A stretch of DNA of 64,000 nt. Source: Terrimesophilobacter mesophilus. Lineage in GTDB: Bacteria; Actinomycetota; Actinomycetes; Actinomycetales; Microbacteriaceae. This document shows, piece by piece, positions 57,359-64,000 of the stretch (within the stretch, counting starts at the first letter, position 1; every line of letters starts with the position of its first letter). Both the position numbers and the translations under genes were made by a program. Under the pieces are notes generated by a model that made no database searches, was not told where the DNA came from, and saw nothing but the letters and a program-made list of their open reading frames with translations. Where the stretch lies: contig NZ_JACHBP010000001.1 in assembly GCF_014200375.1 (NCBI RefSeq), positions 1,426,001 through 1,490,000 on the forward strand, read 5' to 3'.

Positions 57359-58594
57359 ATGAATACGAAGAAACTCGGGGCCGGCATCGCTGCCGTTGCC
57401 CTCGTCGCAGGTCTTGCGGCGTGCTCGTCGGGAGGGCCCGACACCTCCGGTGACATCTCGGGGCAGAAGCTCACGATGCTCATCGGGTCGAGCGGCGATG
57501 CGGAGACGGCGGCCGTCCAGGCCGCGGCGGATGCGTGGGCCAAGAAGAGTGGAAGCACCGTCGAGGTGGTCGCCGCGAGCGACCTCACCCAGCAGTTGAG
57601 CCAGGGATTCGCCGGTGGCAACCCGCCGGATGTCTTCTACATGGGCTGGGACCAGTTCGGCACCTACGCGCAGAACAAGTACCTCGAGCCCTACGCGAAG
57701 GATCTCCCCAACTCGGGTGATTTCTACAAGTCGCTCAAGGACACGTTCACCTACAAGGGCACGTTCACCTGCGATCCGAAGGACTTCTCCACGCTCGGTC
57801 TCATCATCAACACCGACATGTGGAAGGCAGCAGGCCTCACTGATGCGGACATCCCCACCGATTGGGCGGGCCTCGAATCCGCGGCGAAGAAGCTCACGAC
57901 CGACAAGGTCGCTGGGCTCTCCTTCGGCCTCGAATATGCCAGGGTCGGCGTCTTCATGAATCAGGCCGGCGGGTCGCTCATCAGCGCGGACGGCAAGACT
58001 GTCACGGCCGACACCCCCGAAAATCTCGCGGGGCTCAAGGAGGTCCAGAAGCTCCACGATGACGGGGTTCTGAAGTTCCCGTCGGAGATCGATTCCGGAT
58101 GGTCCGGTGAGGCGCTCGGCAAGGGCGCTGCAGCGATGGTCATCGAGGGTCCGTGGATCAAGGGCATCCAGGGCGACTTCCCCGACACCCACTACCAGGC
58201 GTACGAGCTGCCCGCCGGTCCCGGCGGAAAGTCCACCTTCACGTTCACGAACTGCTGGGGCATCCCGGCGGGATCGAAGACAACGGCCGCCTCGGAGGAC
58301 CTCGTGAAGTTCCTGACGAGCGATGAGCAGCAGCTCAAGTTCGCCGACGCCTTCGGCGTGATCCCTTCGACGGAGTCCGCGGCGAAGGAATACGCGACGA
58401 AGTTCCCGGAGAACGCATCCTTCGTGAAGAGCAACGACTACGCGGTGAGCCCGGTGAACTTCGCCGGCTCCGCGACCGTGATCACCGATTTCAATGCTCA
58501 GCTTGCGAAGTTGATCGGCGGTGACGCCAAAGCGATTCTCGCGTCGCTGCAGACCACGTTGCAGGCGGCACTGGACGAGGCCAATTCGAAGTAG
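57359..58594 (+). CDS. ABC transporter sugar-binding lipoprotein (family 1 solute-binding protein)
   Basis: 411-aa extracytoplasmic receptor. The lipoprotein signal is MNTKKLGAGIAAVALVAGLAAC with the lipidated Cys22, followed by SSGGPD. The mature part has family 1 features such as VFYMGWDQFGTYAQNKYLEPY and GKGAAAMVIEGPWIKGIQGDF. The ligand is probably an oligosaccharide, from the neighbouring debranching enzyme. AAAGG upstream serves ATG 57359. A strong hairpin follows the gene and probably raises its expression above the permeases. Confidence 0.93.
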   Translation: MNTKKLGAGIAAVALVAGLAACSSGGPDTSGDISGQKLTMLIGSSGDAETAAVQAAADAWAKKSGSTVEVVAASDLTQQLSQGFAGGNPPDVFYMGWDQFGTYAQNKYLEPYAKDLPNSGDFYKSLKDTFTYKGTFTCDPKDFSTLGLIINTDMWKAAGLTDADIPTDWAGLESAAKKLTTDKVAGLSFGLEYARVGVFMNQAGGSLISADGKTVTADTPENLAGLKEVQKLHDDGVLKFPSEIDSGWSGEALGKGAAAMVIEGPWIKGIQGDFPDTHYQAYELPAGPGGKSTFTFTNCWGIPAGSKTTAASEDLVKFLTSDEQQLKFADAFGVIPSTESAAKEYATKFPENASFVKSNDYAVSPVNFAGSATVITDFNAQLAKLIGGDAKAILASLQTTLQAALDEANSK

Positions 58595-58600
58595 TCGATC

Positions 58601-58635
58601 GGTCCGGATGCCGGCCGCCCGTCGGCATCCGGACC
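58601..58635 (+). terminator. Perfect 13-bp stem-loop between binding-protein and permease genes
   Basis: GGTCCGGATGCCG (58601-58613) is exactly complementary to 58623-58635 around a 9-nt loop. It lacks a U-run and sits inside an operon, so it is more likely an attenuator or mRNA 3'-end stabiliser that favours the upstream gene. Confidence 0.7.
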
Positions 58636-58654
58636 CAACCACCAGGGGAGCGCC

Positions 58655-59743
58655 ATGGCCAAGGGAATCCGGGGCGGTGAAGCCAGTCGCGGTTGGCTGT
58701 TCATCTCGCCGGCCCTCGTCATCATCGGCCTGTTCCTGGTCCTGCCGATCGTTCTCGCCCTGTGGGTCAGCTTCAGCGACTGGAACGGCCTCGGCTCCCC
58801 ACTCGGCGGCAACACGAGTTTTGTCGGAACCAAGAATTACGAAAAGCTGATCCTCGACCCCGGGCTCTCCCAACGCGACTTCGGCACGTCGATCCGGAAC
58901 AACTTCTATTACGTTCTCTTCGTCGTGCCGCTGCAGACCGCTCTCGCCCTGTTCCTCGCCGTTCAGGTGAACCGGCGCATTCTCAAGGCGCGCGGATTCT
59001 TCCGCACCGCTTTCTACTTTCCGTCGGTGACGAGCTCCATCGCCATCACCGGGATCTTCATCTTCCTGTTCTCCGCCTCCGGCGCGATCAACGCCCTGCT
59101 CGGCTGGCTCGGGATCAACGGGCCGAACTGGCTCGCGGATCCGAGCGGTGTCTTCCACAACTTCCTCACGCTGTTCGGAGTCAATTCGCCGCCTGCTGCC
59201 CTCGCCGCCGGCGGGCCGCTCGGAATCAGCTGGTGGGAGTGGTTGTCCGGCCCCTCCGTCGCCATGTGCATGCTCATCGTGCTCGCCGTCTTCACGACAT
59301 CCGGCACGTTCATGCTGATCTTCCTCGCCGGCCTCCAGGGCATCGGCGCCGAGATCGACGAAGCAGCGCTCATGGATGGCACCGGCCCGTTCCGCAAGTT
59401 CTTCTCCATCACCCTGCCGATGCTGAAGCCCACCCTGTTCACGGTGATCACCCTCGGCCTCATCGGTACCTGGCAGCTGTTCGACCAGATCTATCTGACC
59501 GGTGGCGGGAAGCCAGGCAAGACTTTGCTCACTCCCGCCTACCTCTCCTACCAGACGTCATTCAACGAGTTGAACTGGGGTCCTGGCGCGGCCATGGCGT
59601 TCCTATTGTTCGTGCTCATCGTCCTGCTCACGCTCCTGCAGCGATATGTCCTCCGGGATCGGAACAAGGGCGAAAAGCTCGACAAGGAGCTGCAGCGCCA
59701 GATCGCCATCCAGGCCTCCATCAGGAGCGGGAAGACATCATGA
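58655..59743 (+). CDS. Sugar ABC transporter permease (MalF type)
   Basis: 362-aa inner-membrane permease with six or seven helices. The first is LFISPALVIIGLFLVLPIVLALWVSF. The EAA loop that contacts the ATPase is EIDEAALMDGTGPFRKFFSITLPMLKP near residue 235. A short insertion around 140-175 (INGPNWLADPSGVFHN) is typical of MalF-like proteins. GGGGAG precedes ATG 58655, and the stop overlaps the next permease by 4 bp. Confidence 0.93.
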   Translation: MAKGIRGGEASRGWLFISPALVIIGLFLVLPIVLALWVSFSDWNGLGSPLGGNTSFVGTKNYEKLILDPGLSQRDFGTSIRNNFYYVLFVVPLQTALALFLAVQVNRRILKARGFFRTAFYFPSVTSSIAITGIFIFLFSASGAINALLGWLGINGPNWLADPSGVFHNFLTLFGVNSPPAALAAGGPLGISWWEWLSGPSVAMCMLIVLAVFTTSGTFMLIFLAGLQGIGAEIDEAALMDGTGPFRKFFSITLPMLKPTLFTVITLGLIGTWQLFDQIYLTGGGKPGKTLLTPAYLSYQTSFNELNWGPGAAMAFLLFVLIVLLTLLQRYVLRDRNKGEKLDKELQRQIAIQASIRSGKTS

Positions 59744-60570
59744 CGAGGCTCCGGGCGAGCGCGATCGCCAGCTACCTCATGCTCGTCATCCTGGCGCTCA
59801 TCTACATCTATCCGTTCCTGCTGTCGCTGGCGGGCAGCTTCAAGACGGATGCCGACGCGACGAACAATCCGCTGTCGCTGCTTCCGCAGACCTGGTCGTT
59901 CGCCGCGTACGAGCGCCTGTTCACCCAGGTGCCCCTGCCGTTGTGGGCCATGAACTCGGTGATCGTCGCGGTCATCGTCACGCTGGGCCGGGTGTTCCTG
60001 GACTCGCTCGCGGGATACGCGCTGTCCCGGTTGCAGTTCCGCGGCCGCACCGTGGTGTTCGCGGGCCTCATCGCCGTCATGGCGGTTCCGAATGTCGTCC
60101 TGCTCATCCCCCGGTTCCTCATGATCAAGGAACTCGGGATCTACAACACCTACGCGGGCATGATCATCCCGCTGCTCGTGGACGCGGCGGGCATCTTCAT
60201 CATGAAGCAGTTCTTCGAGTCGATCCCGGTGAGCATCGAAGAGGCGGCACGCATCGACGGGGCGGGCATCTTCCGCACGTTCTGGACGATCGTGCTGCCG
60301 ATGGCGCGACCAGCACTCGTGACCCTCTTCATCCTGAGCTTCCAGGGTTCGTGGAACGAGTTCGCGCACTTCATCATCTCGAGACAGAGCACCGACCTGA
60401 ACACGCTCACGACGGGCGTCGCGTCGCTGTTCTCTGGTCAGCTCGGGAGCGGCAACCAGTTCCCGCTCAAGCTCGCGGCGGCGGTGCTCATGACGATTCC
60501 CGTCGCGGTTCTGTTCTTCATCTTCCAGCGCAAGATCATGAGTACGACGGAGGGTGCGGAGAAGGGCTGA
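59740..60570 (+). CDS. Sugar ABC transporter permease (MalG type)
   Basis: 276-aa permease with six helices. The N-terminal segment LRASAIASYLMLVILALIYIYPFLLSLAGSFK and the EAA loop SIEEAARIDGAGIFRTFWTIVLPMARPAL identify the MalG class. ATG 59740 is in the stop of the previous gene (ATGA). No ATPase gene follows, so the pair must use a shared MsmK/MalK-like ATPase encoded elsewhere. It is convergent with the crcB pair. Confidence 0.93.
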   Translation: MTRLRASAIASYLMLVILALIYIYPFLLSLAGSFKTDADATNNPLSLLPQTWSFAAYERLFTQVPLPLWAMNSVIVAVIVTLGRVFLDSLAGYALSRLQFRGRTVVFAGLIAVMAVPNVVLLIPRFLMIKELGIYNTYAGMIIPLLVDAAGIFIMKQFFESIPVSIEEAARIDGAGIFRTFWTIVLPMARPALVTLFILSFQGSWNEFAHFIISRQSTDLNTLTTGVASLFSGQLGSGNQFPLKLAAAVLMTIPVAVLFFIFQRKIMSTTEGAEKG

Positions 60571-60609
60571 CCGCATCCGGTACGCGGAGAGGGTCGGTGC
60601 GGGCCGAGG

Positions 60610-60984
60610 TCAGGCGGCGAGCAGGTAACCAGCGGTGCAGGCGCCGATCCCCACGACGAGGTTGAGCCCGACGCTCAGGCACGCGGCGCGCCAGCGGCCG
60701 TGCGTGAGGAGCTGGATGGTCTCGACGCTGAAGGTGCTGAACGTCGTCAGCCCGCCGCACACACCGGTCAGGACGATGAGCTGGATGTCGGGGGAGAGCG
60801 CGGCATGCCGGGCGAGCCCGAGAACGACGCCGCCCAGCCCCGATCCGACCACGTTGACGATGAGCACCGCCCACGGGAAGCTCTCCGCCTTCGACACGCG
60901 AGCGGTCGCGACGGAGAGGAGGTAGCGCGCGACGGCCGCGACACCACCCGCTGCCAGGGTCACGACAACGAGAGCCGGACTCAT
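60610..60984 (-). CDS. crcB: CrcB/Fluc fluoride channel subunit (second copy)
   Basis: 124-aa protein with four helices. The Fluc signatures are GGVAAVARYLLS in helix 1, VLIVNVVGSGLGGVVLG in helix 2 with the conserved Asn, and GVCGGLTTFSTFSVE in helix 3 with the phenylalanine box. ATG 60984 overlaps the stop of the first copy (ATGA). Paired small CrcB genes usually form an antiparallel heterodimer that exports fluoride. Confidence 0.93.
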   Translation of the reverse strand: MSPALVVVTLAAGGVAAVARYLLSVATARVSKAESFPWAVLIVNVVGSGLGGVVLGLARHAALSPDIQLIVLTGVCGGLTTFSTFSVETIQLLTHGRWRAACLSVGLNLVVGIGACTAGYLLAA

Positions 60985-61370
60985 TCGTCGACCCAGTCGA
61001 TCGGCGTCGAGACCCGCCCGACGCGCAGGCCGATCGCGGCGGCGCCGAAGCCGAGGACGAGCGAGAGCACGAGGTAGACCGCGGCGAGCAGCCAGAGCCC
61101 GGAGCCGGTGAGCGCGACGGCCGAGACCATGAGCGCCGAGAAGGTCGTGAAGGAGCCGAGGAGCCCTGTCCCCAGTCCCGCCTTCAACCACAGTGGGGCC
61201 GCCGACCAGAATCTCGCGACGATCAAGCCGAGCAGGAACGAGCCGAGCACGTTGATGATGAGCGTTCCGAGCGGTAAGTCGTCCGCGCCGTGCGGGAGTA
61301 ACGTGTCCACCCCGAGCCGGATCCCCGTGCCGAGGATCCCGCCGACGAGCACCGCGAACAGCTGGCTCAC
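60981..61370 (-). CDS. crcB: CrcB/Fluc fluoride channel subunit (first copy)
   Basis: 129-aa partner of the gene at 60610. It contains GGILGTGIRLGVDTLL, GTLIINVLGSFLLGLIVARFW and GLLGSFTTFSALMVSAV, again with the Asn and Phe-box of Fluc. The GTG start is 1 bp beyond the kimA stop, so kimA-crcB-crcB is one transcript. No fluoride riboswitch is visible in the operon. Confidence 0.93.
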   Translation of the reverse strand: MSQLFAVLVGGILGTGIRLGVDTLLPHGADDLPLGTLIINVLGSFLLGLIVARFWSAAPLWLKAGLGTGLLGSFTTFSALMVSAVALTGSGLWLLAAVYLVLSLVLGFGAAAIGLRVGRVSTPIDWVDE

Positions 61371-61371
61371 G

Positions 61372-63426
61372 TCAGCGTCGACGGGTCGATGACATCCCGG
61401 CCGGTGGAAGCGGCTTGCGAATGACGGCGCGACGCACCGGTTCCCCGCGTCGCTCCTGGCCCGGGAGGGGGCGCCCAGGACGCGAGTACAACACCTTCGA
61501 GGAGTCGAGCAGCCACGGTACGAGGGCGATGGTGACTCCGTGGCACAACATGAGTTTATGGCGGATGCGTCGCGCCTTGTGGTTGTGAAGCAGGTTCTCC
61601 CACCAGTGCCCGACGATGAACTGGGGCATATAGACGGTCACGACTTCGGAGCCGTGCGATTCACGCCGCTTCTTGATGTATTTGATGAGCGGGAAACTGA
61701 TGTCCCGATACGGCGACTGGATGACCCTCAGCGGCACCTCGATCTTCATCTTCTTCCACTGCTTGCGCAGGAGCGCCGTCTGGTCGTCGTCGATCGAACA
61801 GTGCACTGCCTCGATGCTCACGTGGCGGGCGGCGATCGCGTAGTCGAGGGCCTTGAGCGTGGGCTTCTGCAGCCGCCCGACGAGCACGATCGCGTGATCG
61901 CCGTTCGAGCCGAAGACCGTGATGTCATCGACCGTGAGGTCGCGTTCGACCTTGCCGTAGTAACGGTTCACCCCGAGCATGAGCACGAAGAGGATCGGCC
62001 CGATCACGAACACGAGCCAGGCGCCGTGCGTGAATTTCGTGACCGTCACGACGACGAGGACTGTCGCCGTGAGCAACGCCCCGAAGGTGTTGATCGACAG
62101 GCTCCGGATGATCTGGCTGCGCTTCATCGTCATCGGCGCGCCGCCCGCCCCCTCGCGCAGTGTGCGGAGCCAGTGCCTCACCATCCCGGTCTGCCCGAAG
62201 GTGAACGACACGAACACGCCGATGATGTAGAGCTGGATGAGCGCCGTGAGGTTCGCCTGGTAGACGACGAGCAGGATGCCTGCGCCGAGCCCGAGGACGA
62301 GGACACCGTTCGAGTAGACGAGGCGGTCGCCGCGCGTCGACAGTGACTTCGGAGCGTACCCGTCGCGGGCGAGGACGGAGCCGAGCAGAGGGAAACCGTT
62401 GAACGCGGTGTTGGCGGCGAGCAGCAGGACCGCAGCGGTCGCCCCCTGCAGCACGTAGAAGAGGATCTGGGTGTCGCCGCCGAACACGGCGGCGGCGAGT
62501 TGCGCCATGACGCTGCGTTGCGGCTGCGTCGCACAGTCCGCCATCCCGATGAGATTGCAGGGATCCTCCGCGTAGTGCACGCCGCTGATGAGCGCGAGTG
62601 TCGTGACGCCGATGAACAGCGTGATCGCGATTCCGCCCATGAGGAGCAGGGTGCGCTTGGCGTTCTGGATCTTCGGGATGCGGAATGCCGGCACGCCGTT
62701 GGCGACCGCCTCCACGCCGGTGAGGGCGCTGCATCCGCTCGCGAACGCTCGGAGGAGGAGCAGGACCATCCCCACCTGGGTGAACTGTTCGGCCTTGACC
62801 GCGTACTGCGCCGATTCGGCGACCGGTGCGTCGCCAAGCGCCATCCGGATGATGCCCACGACGATCATGACGAGCACGCTCGCAATGAAGAGGTAGGTGG
62901 GCAGCGCGAAGGCCTTGCTGGACTCGCGCACCCCGCGGAGGTTCACCGCCGCGAGCAGGATGATGAACCCGATGGCCATCTCCACGCGCCAGGTGTTGAG
63001 CACGGGAAATGCGGAGATGATGTTGTCGACGCCGCTCGCGACCGACACGGCGACGGTGAGGATGTAGTCGATGAGCAGTGCGCTTGCAACGATGAGTCCG
63101 GCCTTCTCGCCGAGGTTCTTGTGTGCGACCTCGAAGTCGCCGCCGCCGGACGGATACGCCTTGATGAGCTGCCGGTACGACGCGACAACGGTGACCAGGA
63201 CCACCACGACCGCGGCGGCCACCCACGGTGCGAAGGTCAGGAAGCTCAAGCCTCCGAGGGTGAGGATCATGAGCAGCTCTTGCGGGCCGTACGCCACCGA
63301 GGAGAGCGCGTCGCTTGCAAAAATGGGTAGGGCGAGATGCTTCGGGAGTAGTTGGCCCTCGAGCTTGTCTGACGATAGCGGTTCGCCGATCAGCCAGCGT
63401 TTTGGCGACCGGACTTCGGTAGTCAC
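61372..63426 (-). CDS. KimA-type potassium importer (APC superfamily)
   Basis: 684-aa protein with a transmembrane APC core of about twelve helices and a long C-terminal cytoplasmic domain (about 480-684). The signature LPIFASDALSSVAYGPQE in helix 1 and GGGDFEVAHKNLG match KimA (formerly YdaO), a high-affinity proton-coupled potassium importer. In Bacillus it is controlled by c-di-AMP, but no ydaO riboswitch is visible here. The start is GTG 63426 (MTTEVRSPKRWLIGEPL), 8 nt after TAGTGT. Upstream in-frame GTGs give a non-conserved extension. It leads an operon with two fluoride channel genes. Confidence 0.87.
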   Translation of the reverse strand: MTTEVRSPKRWLIGEPLSSDKLEGQLLPKHLALPIFASDALSSVAYGPQELLMILTLGGLSFLTFAPWVAAAVVVVLVTVVASYRQLIKAYPSGGGDFEVAHKNLGEKAGLIVASALLIDYILTVAVSVASGVDNIISAFPVLNTWRVEMAIGFIILLAAVNLRGVRESSKAFALPTYLFIASVLVMIVVGIIRMALGDAPVAESAQYAVKAEQFTQVGMVLLLLRAFASGCSALTGVEAVANGVPAFRIPKIQNAKRTLLLMGGIAITLFIGVTTLALISGVHYAEDPCNLIGMADCATQPQRSVMAQLAAAVFGGDTQILFYVLQGATAAVLLLAANTAFNGFPLLGSVLARDGYAPKSLSTRGDRLVYSNGVLVLGLGAGILLVVYQANLTALIQLYIIGVFVSFTFGQTGMVRHWLRTLREGAGGAPMTMKRSQIIRSLSINTFGALLTATVLVVVTVTKFTHGAWLVFVIGPILFVLMLGVNRYYGKVERDLTVDDITVFGSNGDHAIVLVGRLQKPTLKALDYAIAARHVSIEAVHCSIDDDQTALLRKQWKKMKIEVPLRVIQSPYRDISFPLIKYIKKRRESHGSEVVTVYMPQFIVGHWWENLLHNHKARRIRHKLMLCHGVTIALVPWLLDSSKVLYSRPGRPLPGQERRGEPVRRAVIRKPLPPAGMSSTRRR

Positions 63427-63434
63427 GAGGAGCG

Positions 63435-63440
63435 ACACTA
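63435..63440 (-). promoter_or_regulatory. Leaderless -10 (TAGTGT) of the kimA-like gene
   Basis: TAGTGT on the minus strand, 8 nt before GTG 63426. Confidence 0.45.
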
Positions 63441-63486
63441 CTCCTCTCGCGCCACGGCGCAAGTCGGTGCCGTGGCGACGTGTCGA

Positions 63487-64000
63487 TCAGTCGATTCGGA
63501 AGAAACTCTTTCGTACGCCGTCCAGCTGCACTTTGAGCTCGCCGACGAGTTCCGGCGTGAGTTCATCCCGTGCCGCCATGCTGCGAAGGTCGGCCCGGAG
63601 CTGGTGGCGGAAATCGTTGAGGGTGATCTCCGCGTCGCGCAACCAGCCGTTGCTGGTGTCGCGGAGATCAGAACGGACCGTCCTGGATGCTGCGCGGGAT
63701 TCGTCGCGCGCCTCCCGGGCGGCGGCCGCGAGATCCGCCCGAAGGCTCTTCATCGCCTGGTTCACGCTCGAGCGCACTTCGTCGGCGAGCCGGCGCACAG
63801 AGTCGTTGAGATCGCTTTCGATCTCGTCCAGCTCGTGGGCGCGCGCGGCGAGCTCTGCGCGTCCGGCATCCGTGATCGCGTAGACGGTCTTGCGGCCATC
63901 CGCGGACTTCGTCACGAGGCCCTCTTCTTCGAGCTTGGCCAGGCGCGGGTAGATCGTCCCGGCGCTCGGAGTGTATGTGCCACCGAACTGCTCCTCGAGG
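63487..64000 (-). CDS. PadR-family transcriptional regulator, N-terminus cut by the window end
   Basis: The visible 171 codons start inside the winged helix (EEQFGGTYTPSAGTIYPRLAKLEEEGLV, with the PadR wing SADGRKTVYAITDAGRAEL). A long C-terminal helical region follows (about 110 residues, many Arg, Ala, Glu) that probably forms a coiled-coil dimerisation arm. The gene continues past 64000, so the first residues are missing. It lies upstream of the kimA-like gene on the same strand, 61 bp from its start, so the two may be functionally linked, though kimA has its own -10. Confidence 0.87.
   Translation of the reverse strand, partial: LEEQFGGTYTPSAGTIYPRLAKLEEEGLVTKSADGRKTVYAITDAGRAELAARAHELDEIESDLNDSVRRLADEVRSSVNQAMKSLRADLAAAAREARDESRAASRTVRSDLRDTSNGWLRDAEITLNDFRHQLRADLRSMAARDELTPELVGELKVQLDGVRKSFFRID

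Noticed and set aside
61372-63486. c-di-AMP or fluoride riboswitch upstream of the kimA-like or crcB genes
   Set aside because: The gaps are 60 bp or less, with a -10 directly before the start codon, so there is no room for a leader RNA.

Overview
The window is about 64 kb of high-GC, tightly packed actinobacterial chromosome. Gene content points to the family Microbacteriaceae or a close relative: a coproporphyrin-type heme operon with a cysteine-bearing ferrochelatase, NucS instead of MutS/MutL, a purF-purM-DUF3073 block, and two surface proteins ending in the LAFTG signal typical of actinobacterial sortase E. I see no tRNA, rRNA, CRISPR array, insertion sequence, prophage or origin. The genus cannot be fixed from this sequence alone.

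Layout. 1-5.1 kb: heme operon hemH-hemC-hemD-hemB-hemL, joined mostly by 4-bp stop/start overlaps and entered from an upstream gene at the window edge. 5.1-9.8 kb: BASS transporter, OhrR-like regulator, small zinc-ribbon-like protein, HAD phosphatase, NucS, dodecin, MFS exporter. 9.8-15.9 kb: M13 metallopeptidase, a class-A-beta-lactamase-fold serine hydrolase, a sortase-anchored repeat protein and a trio of small envelope proteins (YtxH-like, holin-X-like, DUF3618). 16-26.4 kb: a second HemD-like gene, DUF1304 protein, flavoprotein hydroxylase, 6-phosphofructokinase, two more flavoproteins, and a PutA-like protein whose key catalytic residues are replaced, followed by a 10-bp tandem repeat. 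26.4-34.2 kb: TrmH-type methyltransferase, purA, small enzymes and transporters, chorismate mutase and a second, larger sortase-anchored Ig-like repeat protein.

34.2-51.5 kb: purine biosynthesis in several transcription units (purS-purQ ... purL; purD-purC; purF-purM), interleaved with an acyl-CoA ligase, a drug exporter, an ornithine cyclodeaminase/CtlX/SGNH operon with a divergent Lrp regulator, and a VOC dioxygenase-like gene behind a perfect operator. 51.6-64 kb: two more metabolic enzymes, a glycogen-debranching-type enzyme divergent from a LacI regulator and a sugar ABC importer that lacks its own ATPase, then a KimA-type potassium importer in one operon with two CrcB/Fluc fluoride channel subunits, and a PadR-type regulator running off the window end.

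Expression style. At least fifteen genes have a TANNNT -10 hexamer (often TAGGCT, TAACGT or TAGTGT) only 6-8 nt upstream of the start codon, the pattern expected for leaderless mRNAs. I used this to choose starts (for example purD at 47894 and the BASS transporter at 6031). Other genes have good Shine-Dalgarno sites or are translationally coupled.

The observations most worth following up are the apparently inactivated PutA-like protein, the HemD paralogue, the nucleotide-level repeats in the two surface proteins, the long inverted repeat that forms the end of the BASS transporter gene, and the operators near the VOC, LacI and Lrp loci. I did not identify a clear new defence or biosynthetic system here.
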